The notes below the pieces were generated by a model, which ran no database searches, was not told the origin of the DNA, and saw nothing but the letters and a program-made list of their open reading frames with translations. The translations under genes and the position numbers were made by a program. From Candidatus Aquicultor primus (GTDB lineage: Bacteria > Actinomycetota > Aquicultoria > Aquicultorales > Aquicultoraceae): a stretch of 8,627 nucleotides of DNA. Below are positions 1-6,006 of the stretch, one piece after another. How positions within the stretch are numbered: position 1 is the first letter of the stretch; every line of letters begins with the position of its first letter. The DNA lies in contig MELI01000008.1 in assembly GCA_001767575.1 (NCBI GenBank), forward strand, positions 2,466-11,092, in the 5' to 3' direction.

Positions 1-1407
1 CGGGTTCGTAGCGGAATCGAAAACTCCGAGTATGAGTTTCCCTTGAAACGCATCGTCGTCAATATGGCCCCTGCGGATATTCGAAAAGAGGGCCCGGTCT
101 TCGACCTTCCGATAGCGTTAGGAGTACTTGCCGTTACCGGACAGGTGCCGGCTGAGCGCTTTGGGGATTATTTGCTCGCCGGCGAGTTGTCGCTTACCGG
201 CGAGATAAGGCGAATAAACGGCGTGTTGCTATTGGCTATTTGCGCTAAGGCGCAGGGAAAACGGGGCGTGGTGTTGCCGGCGGAAAGTGCTCGCGAAGCT
301 GCCATCGTCGACGGGATAGATGTTCTCCCGGTAGCCAACCTCAACGAGGTCGTCGACTTCTTTGCCGGTAAGGCCGTCATAGAGCCGGTGAGATATCGGG
401 TTGAGGCGTCAGACGCAGGTGAATTCGAGCCGGACTTTGCAGACGTTAAAGGGCAGGAGCACATAAAGAGAGCGCTGGAGGTCGCTGCGGCGGGCGGGCA
501 CAATATCCTTCTAATCGGCCCTCCCGGCTCCGGCAAGACGATGCTCGCTTCACGCCTGCCCTCCATATTGCCATCCCTCAGTCTCGATGAGGCAATTGAG
601 GTGACCAAAGTATATTCGGTAGCAGGCATGCTCAGCCCCGAGCAGTCGCTGATAACGACGCGGCCGTTTCGGGAACCGCATCACACGATAAGCCATGCCG
701 GCCTCATCGGCGGCGGCAGTTATCCCAGGCCGGGTGAGGTCTCGCTATCGCACAACGGTGTCCTGTTCCTCGACGAATTTCCGGAGTTTTCCAAAGGTGT
801 CCTCCAGGTGTTGCGCCAACCGCTGGAGGAGGGAAAGGTCACCATTTCGCGGGCGTCGGGATCGCTCACCTATCCGGCGCAATTTACGCTGGTGGCCGCG
901 ATGAACCCGTGTCCCTGTGGCCATTTAGGCGACAGGGCGAAGCAGTGCATATGCGGGCCGCACAGGGTCCAGCAGTACCGGGGGCGCATCTCAGGGCCGC
1001 TCCTCGACAGAATAGACATACACATCGAGGTTCCGCGTCTCAGCAAGGACGAACTCATGCACTCGTCCGACGGAGAGACTTCCTCGCACATAAAACGCCG
1101 TATCGATTTGGCTCGCGCCGTACAAGGCGAGCGCTTCAAGACCATAAACAGCAACGGCAACGGACGGTTGCTCGTCAATAATTCGCACATGAAGGCTAGA
1201 GAGGTCAAGCGGTTTTGCGTCTTGACGCCCGAAGCGACCTCGTTTCTGGAAGCATCGGTCGATAAGTTGGGTTTGAGCGGAAGGGCGTTCGAGCGAGTTT
1301 TGAAGGTCTCGCGCACGATAGCCGACCTTTCTGGGAGCGAGCGCATTGAAATCGAGCATGTCGCTGAAGCGGTCCAGTACCGTGCGCTGGACAGGAAATA
1401 TATATGA
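1..1407 (+). CDS. comM: ComM/YifB-type AAA+ ATPase (Mg-chelatase-like), 5'-partial
   Basis: The reading frame is open from base 1, so the gene starts upstream; the TTG at 43 lies inside the conserved N-terminal domain and is not the start. The visible 468 residues lack only a few dozen compared with the usual length of about 500. In visible numbering, the N-terminal ChlI/Lon-like domain comes first (NMAPADIRKEGP, then FDLPIALGVLA). Walker A GPPGSGKT is at 173-180, and Walker B FLDEF has its Asp/Glu at 258-259. A cysteine cluster, CPCG then CIC, is at 304, 306, 316 and 318, followed by the conserved SGPLLDRIDIH segment and the C-terminal Mg-chelatase domain. Family knowledge: ComM is a hexameric helicase that drives branch migration during natural transformation, acting in the cytoplasm. 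The next gene is dprA, a common pairing that supports this role. It ends with TGA, 61 bases before dprA. Confidence 0.95.
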   Translation, partial: RVRSGIENSEYEFPLKRIVVNMAPADIRKEGPVFDLPIALGVLAVTGQVPAERFGDYLLAGELSLTGEIRRINGVLLLAICAKAQGKRGVVLPAESAREAAIVDGIDVLPVANLNEVVDFFAGKAVIEPVRYRVEASDAGEFEPDFADVKGQEHIKRALEVAAAGGHNILLIGPPGSGKTMLASRLPSILPSLSLDEAIEVTKVYSVAGMLSPEQSLITTRPFREPHHTISHAGLIGGGSYPRPGEVSLSHNGVLFLDEFPEFSKGVLQVLRQPLEEGKVTISRASGSLTYPAQFTLVAAMNPCPCGHLGDRAKQCICGPHRVQQYRGRISGPLLDRIDIHIEVPRLSKDELMHSSDGETSSHIKRRIDLARAVQGERFKTINSNGNGRLLVNNSHMKAREVKRFCVLTPEATSFLEASVDKLGLSGRAFERVLKVSRTIADLSGSERIEIEHVAEAVQYRALDRKYI

Positions 1408-1468
1408 TGGTGTTTAATGCGCATTACCGGCGTGAGGTAGCGTTGCCGGCGGGCAAGGGGGCCGATTT

Positions 1469-2575
1469 ATGCGATTAGTGATGTATGACGGTGTGCCCGA
1501 CGGAGGCGACAAAAAATATTGGCTGGGCATAAAGCTGGTGCCGGCTTTTCGCAACCGCCAATATATCTTAGCTGAAAAGGCCGGCGGCCCCCGGGCACTC
1601 TGGGAAGCCGATAATATAGCACTAAGAGAGCTTGGACTCACCGATAAGGAAGTCTCAGAGGCGGTCGTTCTGCGCGCGTCCATTGACCTCAATGAAGAAG
1701 TTGAAAAACTTAGCGTTTGGGGCATCTCCATCATGACCGACGAAGACGAGGGTTTTCCGCAACTTCTTCTCGATGCGCCTTGGCATCCGAAGGCGTTCTT
1801 CATGAAAGGCACGCTGCCGGCCTGCGATGCCTCTATAGCGATCGTCGGCTCCAGACATGCGACCCTTCAGGGAAAAGCCTTCGCCATGGAGTTGGCCTCA
1901 GCGCTCGCCGCCGCCGGCGTGCTGGTAGTCTCCGGCGGGGCGCGCGGCATCGATACTGCCGCGCATACCGGCGCGCTCGAGGCGGGCGGGCTTACGGCGG
2001 CGGTGCTCGGGTGCGGGCTCGACCTCGTCTACCCGCCGGAGAACCGCAACCTCTTTGCGCAAATTGAGGAGCGCGCGGCTCTCATCTCGGAATACCCGCT
2101 GGGAACGCAGCCGTTTCCGCGCAATTTTCCCGCTAGAAACCGCATCGTCGCCGGCATGTGCAATGGCGTTGTTGTGGTCGAGGCCGCCCTTAAAAGCGGC
2201 GCCCTTATTACTGCCGACTTTGCCCTGGATTATGGGCGAGACGTCTTTGCGGCGCCCGGCTATAGCAAGAGCCCGATGAGCAAGGGGGCCAACGCGCTAA
2301 TCAAGCAAGGGGCGCACCTGATAGAGTCCGCGCAGGATGTGATTGATGTGCTGAGTTTAACGGGTATTACGATGGACCGGGGAGAGCCCCTCGAAAGACT
2401 CTCCGGCCCCGAGAAAAACTTTCTCATCCAGCTGGGTTGGGAGCCCCTGCGCATCGACGAAGTCACGCGCAATATCCCGGTCGATAACGCCACGGCCTCG
2501 GTTCTGTTGTTAACGCTCGAGATATCCGGGTTTATCAGACGCGATATCGACGGTTGCTATCTGCGTATTAAATAG
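1469..2575 (+). CDS. dprA: DNA-processing protein DprA (Smf)
   Basis: DprA binds incoming single-stranded DNA during transformation, protects it and loads RecA. The 368-residue product has the full three-part layout. An N-terminal helical (SAM/HhH-like) region spans roughly residues 10-75. The Rossmann-like core contains IVGSRHAT (125-132), SGGARGID (155-162), a PARNRIVAG segment with RNR at 223-225, and SGALITAD followed by VFAAPG. A C-terminal winged-helix (DML1-like) domain is recognisable in IDEVTRNIPVDNATASVLL and the SGFIRRD ending. The second glycine of SGGARGID replaces the more common Leu or Met, which is tolerable. The ATG at 1469 is the only reasonable start: the frame has stops at 1415 and 1433 with no start codon between, and AAGGGG (1455-1460) sits 8 bases upstream. 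It probably shares a transcript with comM. No clear terminator follows. Confidence 0.95.
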   Translation: MRLVMYDGVPDGGDKKYWLGIKLVPAFRNRQYILAEKAGGPRALWEADNIALRELGLTDKEVSEAVVLRASIDLNEEVEKLSVWGISIMTDEDEGFPQLLLDAPWHPKAFFMKGTLPACDASIAIVGSRHATLQGKAFAMELASALAAAGVLVVSGGARGIDTAAHTGALEAGGLTAAVLGCGLDLVYPPENRNLFAQIEERAALISEYPLGTQPFPRNFPARNRIVAGMCNGVVVVEAALKSGALITADFALDYGRDVFAAPGYSKSPMSKGANALIKQGAHLIESAQDVIDVLSLTGITMDRGEPLERLSGPEKNFLIQLGWEPLRIDEVTRNIPVDNATASVLLLTLEISGFIRRDIDGCYLRIK

Positions 2576-2645
2576 TTTTCGTCCGGCACAACCGCTCAGC
2601 CCCTCGAACACAAAAATCCCTTCAATTGTATCGCCGTCGCATGCG

Positions 2646-2687
2646 GCTGAGCTCAGCATAAATGGCTTGCTTGTTTGCCGAGCTCAG
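2646..2687. repeat. 12-bp palindrome and repeated GAGCTCAG motif upstream of the HD-secDF promoter
   Basis: GCTGAGCTCAGC at 2646-2657 is a perfect 12-base palindrome. Its core GAGCTCAG (2649-2656) recurs at 2680-2687, exactly 31 bases on, or about three helical turns. The shorter GCTCAG also occurs at 2594-2599. The second GAGCTCAG ends 28 bases before the predicted -35 box. Such a layout suits a dimeric DNA-binding regulator, but that is inference; short palindromes also arise by chance. Confidence 0.4.
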
Positions 2688-2715
2688 GATTATAACTAAT
2701 ATAAGTACGAATTCA

Positions 2716-2744
2716 CTGACAATGGCCTTGTTAAATAGTATAAT
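2716..2744 (+). promoter_or_regulatory. Predicted sigma70-type promoter of the HD-secD-secF operon
   Basis: CTGACA (2716-2721) and TATAAT (2739-2744) are separated by 17 bases. This is one mismatch from the -35 consensus, with a perfect -10 box and ideal spacing. Transcription would start near 2751, leaving a leader of about 83 bases before the HD gene. The surrounding DNA is visibly richer in A and T than the genes. The gap between dprA and the HD gene (2576-2833) holds this promoter and the upstream palindrome, and I see no credible gene in it. Confidence 0.75.
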
Positions 2745-2833
2745 GGCGATGTTATGTCGCAATGATGTAGAATCAGTGTTAACGCGCGTAGCGATGAATA
2801 TTACAACAGAATTAAAGAAGGTGGCTGCAGGGG

Positions 2834-3496
2834 ATGCCCGTAACTCTAGCTGAAATCAAAGACGACTCTTATGTAAAAGCATACATCACACAAGCGGACA
2901 AACACATGGAAGCCATCGGCTTCACAGAACACGGATTTCGTCACGCCGAACTTGTCTCCAACATCTCCATGAATGTCCTGCGCAGGCTGCATTTCCCGGA
3001 TCGTGAAGCCGAACTGGCCGGGATGGCCGGTTATTTGCATGATATCGGGAACGCGATAGGGCGAAGCTTCCATGCGGTCTCGGCCGCGATGCTGGCACAG
3101 TCGGTACTGATACGCCTCGGCATGTCTCCCGAGGAGATGATGGTTGTCATGAACGCCATCGGCAACCACGAGGAAGACTATGGAATGGCGACGAGTACGA
3201 TAAGCGCGGCGATCATCTTGGGTGATAAGACCGATGTGCACCGCAGCAGGGTTCGCACACCGGACCCGTTGACGCGCGACATCCACGACCGGGTCAACCT
3301 CGCCGCGCAGCGTTCGTTTTTGCGGGTCGATAACGAACGCAAGCTAATCGAGCTTGAAATAGATATTGACACCACTATTAGCCAGGTGATGGAATATTTT
3401 GAGATATTTCTATCGCGTATGGTAATATGCCGTAGGGCGGCCGAATTCCTAGGATGCGAGTTCGGTCTGGTTATAAACGGAGTAAAACTTCTGTAG
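2834..3496 (+). CDS. HD-domain phosphohydrolase of unknown substrate
   Basis: This 220-residue cytoplasmic protein has no signal peptide or membrane segment. The metal-binding HD pattern is complete: H37 (GFRHAEL), H69-D70 (YLHDIGNAIG), H80 (SFHAVSA), H112 (GNHEED) and D131 (LGDKTDVHRSRVR). This indicates a metal-dependent phosphohydrolase of the general HD superfamily, but the substrate cannot be read from sequence. The C-terminal part (about 155-220) shows no motif I recognise. The start at ATG 2834 is supported by GAAGGTGG (2817-2824), 9 bases upstream. The gene is first in an operon with secD and secF, and its TAG stop shares bases with the secD ribosome binding site, so the two are probably translationally coupled. 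HD genes occur beside secD in other Gram-positive genomes, as far as I recall. A role in nucleotide or second-messenger turnover is possible, but this is inference. Confidence 0.88.
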   Translation: MPVTLAEIKDDSYVKAYITQADKHMEAIGFTEHGFRHAELVSNISMNVLRRLHFPDREAELAGMAGYLHDIGNAIGRSFHAVSAAMLAQSVLIRLGMSPEEMMVVMNAIGNHEEDYGMATSTISAAIILGDKTDVHRSRVRTPDPLTRDIHDRVNLAAQRSFLRVDNERKLIELEIDIDTTISQVMEYFEIFLSRMVICRRAAEFLGCEFGLVINGVKLL

Positions 3497-3500
3497 GAGG
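3495..3500 (+). promoter_or_regulatory. Shine-Dalgarno site that fixes the TTG start of secD
   Basis: AGGAGG is a perfect core Shine-Dalgarno sequence 7 bases before TTG 3508. It overlaps the TAG stop of the HD gene (3494-3496). This favours TTG 3508 over the upstream in-frame ATG at 3454, which has no comparable site and would extend secD 43 bases into the HD gene. Confidence 0.85.
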
Positions 3501-3507
3501 GAAGGAA

Positions 3508-4827
3508 TTGACAGACAAACAAAAGCACCTGTTATCCCTCGGTCTAGTGCTGATCATGATTGGGCTTTCTATCGTAATGATATTTCCGATCGAAAAATCG
3601 GCTAAACTCGGCCTTGACCTGAGGGGCGGCCTGCAAGTTACTTACGAGGCGAAGGACTCGCCGGAAGTCAAGGTAACAGAAGAACGGATGCAGCAGGCGG
3701 AATTCGTACTCAACCAGCGCGTCAACGCGCTTGGTGTCGCCGAACCCGAGATTCAACGGGAAGGCGCGCGCAACATCGTTGTACAGCTCCCGGGAGTAAA
3801 AGACCCGGAGGGGGCGAAAAGGCTTCTCGGAAAGCCTGCCGTACTCCAATTCGCGATTGTTCAGGATGCTTATGCCGCAATCAACGACATGGCTGTGTTG
3901 AACAAGCAGAAAAGCGAAGGCAAGCCGGTTCTGGGTCCGGTGGAATTGACCGGCGATAAAATCAACAGTGCGGAGGCTACTTTTGGCGGGCAAATCGGTG
4001 CCCAACCAATAGTCAACATGACCTTCAATGACGAGGGCGCCGTGAGGTTCGGCCAGATTACGGCGAACAACGTCAATAAGCGACTGGCCATTGTTCTCGA
4101 TGACAAGATAATCACGGCTCCCAATATCGAAGGAGCCATCCCCGACGGAAAGGCGATTATAGAGGGAATCGACTCGATTGATGAGGCGAAAGAGATTGCC
4201 ATCGTCTTGAACAGCGGTTCTATTCCTGTTGAACTGGATATTTTAGAGTATCGCAGGGTCGGTGCCACGCTCGGTTCCGAAGCGCTGCGGGAGGGCGTAA
4301 TCGCCGGCATCGTGGGCTTCATGCTTGTCGCGATATATCTGCTCTTCTACTATCAGGGACTCGGTCTTATCACGTGGTTGGGTATTTCAGCCTATGCGAT
4401 ATTGGTCTGGGGAGTAGTCGCTGCGATGGGTCAGTTCTACGGTTGGACGTTGACCCTACCCGGCATCGCCGGCCTTATTATAAGCATCGGCATAGCGGCC
4501 GACTCTAAAATAATCATTTTCGAACGCGTCAAAGAAGAGATGCGTGAAGGAAAGACCTTCAGGACAGCGGTGGACAGCGGGTTCTGGCACGGGTTCAGGA
4601 CGAGTCTCGACGCCGACTTGGTCACGATGTTAGTAATGTTTGTGCTCTTCTTCGTGGGTGTGAGCCAGATTCGCGGCTTTGCGCTCGCGCTTATAGTCGG
4701 CCTTACCCTCGATATCGTCATCATGCTTTTGTTCACAAGGTCATCGCTCGGCTTGCTGGCCCAGATATGGCCGATAAAGAGCCCGAAACTCCTCGTCAGG
4801 GTCGGGAAGGTGAGGCAAAATGCTTAA
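3508..4827 (+). CDS. secD: Protein translocase subunit SecD
   Basis: SecD is an integral membrane partner of SecYEG that, with SecF, uses the proton-motive force to complete protein export. From the TTG start the product has 439 residues, shorter than the E. coli protein (about 615) and typical of Gram-positive forms. Transmembrane segment 1 (about 7-27) is followed by LGLDLRGG (34-41). The extracytoplasmic part includes RVNALGVAEPEI, the VVQLPGVKDPE segment and IITAPNIEGAIPDG. Five further segments lie at about 264-283, 286-308, 317-339, 371-389 and 395-417. D332 in AADSK matches the aspartate of segment 4 shown in Thermus SecDF (D340) to matter for proton flow. The AADS form and the FTR ending resemble actinobacterial SecD. 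K334, two residues after D332, is unusual. The 3' end overlaps secF by 8 bases, indicating coupled translation. Confidence 0.96.
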   Translation: MTDKQKHLLSLGLVLIMIGLSIVMIFPIEKSAKLGLDLRGGLQVTYEAKDSPEVKVTEERMQQAEFVLNQRVNALGVAEPEIQREGARNIVVQLPGVKDPEGAKRLLGKPAVLQFAIVQDAYAAINDMAVLNKQKSEGKPVLGPVELTGDKINSAEATFGGQIGAQPIVNMTFNDEGAVRFGQITANNVNKRLAIVLDDKIITAPNIEGAIPDGKAIIEGIDSIDEAKEIAIVLNSGSIPVELDILEYRRVGATLGSEALREGVIAGIVGFMLVAIYLLFYYQGLGLITWLGISAYAILVWGVVAAMGQFYGWTLTLPGIAGLIISIGIAADSKIIIFERVKEEMREGKTFRTAVDSGFWHGFRTSLDADLVTMLVMFVLFFVGVSQIRGFALALIVGLTLDIVIMLLFTRSSLGLLAQIWPIKSPKLLVRVGKVRQNA

Positions 4828-5776
4828 GTTTGATTTTATAGGCAAGAAGAACATATGGTTTGGTATCTCCGCAGCCATAATTGTGTTGAGTCTCGTAGGA
4901 ATGCTGGTAATAGGGTTCAACTATAGCATCGATTTTAAAGGCGGAAGCTCGTCGGAGGTCAGGTTTAAAAAGGCCGTTTCAGTCGAGGATGTCCGCTCCG
5001 TTCTTAAGGAACAAGGATTGGGCGATAGCAAGATTCAGCCCATTGAGAACATCCTCGGCACGGATGTGGGGGCGCTTTCCTCTACGACTAAGGGTACGAT
5101 GATGCTCTTGCGCACGACAGAACTCTCGACCGATCAAGAGACAGCGGTGTTCAAAGCGCTCGATACGAAATTTGGCATTTCCGACCGGCAAACGATGACG
5201 GTCGATGCGAGTTGGGGAGCGCTCATCACGGAGCGCGCGATATACGCATTTGTCGCCGCCTTGGTTCTGCTCTTAATCTTTATCACGGTGCGTTATGAGT
5301 TCAAGATGTCGGTTGCGGCGATACTCGCGCTCTTCCACGACATAATCATAACGGCCGGAGTATATGTTCTTGTCGGGCGCGAGGTAAACCCGAACATGAT
5401 TGCGGCGCTCATTACAATCCTGGGATACTCGCTCTATGATACGATTGTCGTTTTCCATAGAATCAAGGAGAACTCCCCTAACATAGTTCGCACTACTTAC
5501 TCAGCAATGGCGAACAAGTCGATTAACCAAGTCTTAATGAGGTCGATAAACACCTCGCTGACGACACTTCTGCCGATTATAGCGATTCTGCTTTTCGGCG
5601 GCGAGACCTTGAAAGACTTCGCGTTCGCGCTGATGGTAGGGACAATCGCAGGTACTTACTCGTCGATATTCTTCGCGTCGCCGCTCTTCGTTGTCTGGAA
5701 AGAGGCGGAGCCATACTACCGCAACCTGAAGAACAAATACGGCAAAGAGGCGATAGCGCGGGCCTCGACATCATAA
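4820..5776 (+). CDS. secF: Protein translocase subunit SecF
   Basis: SecF forms the SecDF complex in the cytoplasmic membrane. The 318-residue product has six predicted transmembrane segments, at about 11-31, 141-157, 163-184, 189-212, 243-262 and 268-292. The family motif IDFKGG is at 37-42, just after segment 1. In segment 4, ILGYSLYDTIVVF carries D207, and the later NQVLMRSINTSLTTLLP carries R241. These correspond to the Asp and Arg (D637 and R671) shown to be important in Thermus SecDF. SLYDT, rather than the common SINDT, is an actinobacterial-type sequence. H213 replaces the usual Asp in VVFDR. ATG 4820 is preceded by GAAGGTGAGG (4806-4815) and lies inside the end of secD. The terminator about 65 bases after the TAA is the likely end of the operon. 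Confidence 0.96.
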   Translation: MLKFDFIGKKNIWFGISAAIIVLSLVGMLVIGFNYSIDFKGGSSSEVRFKKAVSVEDVRSVLKEQGLGDSKIQPIENILGTDVGALSSTTKGTMMLLRTTELSTDQETAVFKALDTKFGISDRQTMTVDASWGALITERAIYAFVAALVLLLIFITVRYEFKMSVAAILALFHDIIITAGVYVLVGREVNPNMIAALITILGYSLYDTIVVFHRIKENSPNIVRTTYSAMANKSINQVLMRSINTSLTTLLPIIAILLFGGETLKDFAFALMVGTIAGTYSSIFFASPLFVVWKEAEPYYRNLKNKYGKEAIARASTS

Positions 5777-5806
5777 GTTTAAAAGCCCTGGAAGCGCAAG
5801 CATAAG

Positions 5807-5839
5807 ATGCGCTATCTAATAAGGCATGTTATCTAAAAT
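5807..5839. repeat. Imperfect repeat copy A, before the terminator
   Basis: This 33-base stretch reads ATGCGC, then TATCTAATAAG, a 4-base spacer, GTTATCT and AAAAT. Copy B at 5943-5983 has the same blocks in the same order with longer spacers; 28 of the 29 bases in the aligned blocks agree. It lies between the secF stop codon and the terminator hairpin. Each copy contains two versions of a (G)TTATCTA-type unit. Function unknown. Confidence 0.55.
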
Positions 5840-5841
5840 AC

Positions 5842-5868
5842 AAGGCCCGCGAGAACATCGCGGGCCTT
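5842..5868 (+). terminator. Probable intrinsic terminator of the HD-secD-secF operon
   Basis: AAGGCCCGCG (5842-5851) pairs perfectly with CGCGGGCCTT (5859-5868), giving a 10-bp GC-rich stem with a 7-base loop (AGAACAT). The bases that follow are only moderately T-rich; a TTTTT run appears some 10 bases downstream. Termination is therefore plausible but may be incomplete, with some read-through into rel. Confidence 0.75.
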
Positions 5869-5942
5869 AAATGTTCATGTTTTTCGTGGGCATCGCATGA
5901 ATAAGATAAGTCCCGACATAGCGAGTAAGCCCCCATAACATC

Positions 5943-5983
5943 ATGCGCGTTATCTATTAAGAGCCCCGGTTATCTGCTAAAAT
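5943..5983. repeat. Imperfect repeat copy B, just upstream of rel
   Basis: This is the second copy of the element at 5807-5839. It reads ATGCGC, TATCTATTAAG (one mismatch to copy A), a 7-base spacer, GTTATCT, then GC and TAAAAT. It ends 23 bases before the rel start codon and contains the candidate -10 box of rel. GTTATCT therefore occurs three times in this gap (5828, 5949, 5969), with a related GCTATCT at 5811. A near-inverse AGATAAG lies at 5904-5910. Confidence 0.55.
5978..5983 (+). promoter_or_regulatory. Candidate -10 box for rel
   Basis: TAAAAT matches TATAAT at five of six positions. It would place the transcription start near 5990, just before the ribosome binding site at 5994. The -35 position (5955-5960, TATTAA) matches TTGACA poorly, so this promoter is weak, activator-dependent or wrong. 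It sits inside repeat copy B. A promoter is expected here because rel follows a terminator and a 230-base gap. Confidence 0.3.
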
Positions 5984-5993
5984 CTTGTATATC

Positions 5994-5999
5994 GGGGGA
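5994..5999 (+). promoter_or_regulatory. Shine-Dalgarno site that fixes the TTG start of rel
   Basis: GGGGGA lies 7 bases before TTG 6007. The protein from that TTG begins with the residues expected at the N-terminus of Rel proteins (a short helix, then KRYNPGADIDAIRKAY). The next in-frame ATG is inside the HD domain, so the TTG is well supported. Confidence 0.75.
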
Positions 6000-6006
6000 C
6001 AATATT

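Noticed and set aside
1417..1440. Seven-codon mini-frame (ATG to TAG) before dprA as a leader peptide
   Set aside because: It is too short, has no ribosome binding site of its own and no attenuator-like hairpin pair around it.
1427..1449. CCGGC/GCCGG hairpin between comM and dprA
   Set aside because: A 5-bp stem with a 13-base loop is weak and expected by chance in GC-rich DNA.
2594..2652. Inverted repeat GCTCAGCC/GGCTGAGC after dprA as a terminator
   Set aside because: The arms are only 8 bp with a loop of about 43 bases, and no T-run follows, so it is not a credible intrinsic terminator.
2751..2833. Riboswitch in the leader of the HD gene
   Set aside because: The leader is only about 83 bases, AT-rich and without a convincing stem set or known aptamer core.
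2662..2853. A 63-codon open frame in the dprA-HD gap, and its shorter in-frame version from ATG 2794
   Set aside because: It has no Shine-Dalgarno site, runs through the near-consensus promoter, overlaps the HD start and has an unremarkable composition with no recognisable motif.
3454..3507. ATG 3454 as the secD start
   Set aside because: It lacks a Shine-Dalgarno site, overlaps the HD gene by 43 bases and would add a basic N-terminal extension unusual for SecD; TTG 3508 has a perfect AGGAGG.
5807..5983. Degenerate CRISPR array
   Set aside because: There are only two copies, with internal gaps and a single intervening segment that contains a terminator, and no cas genes nearby.
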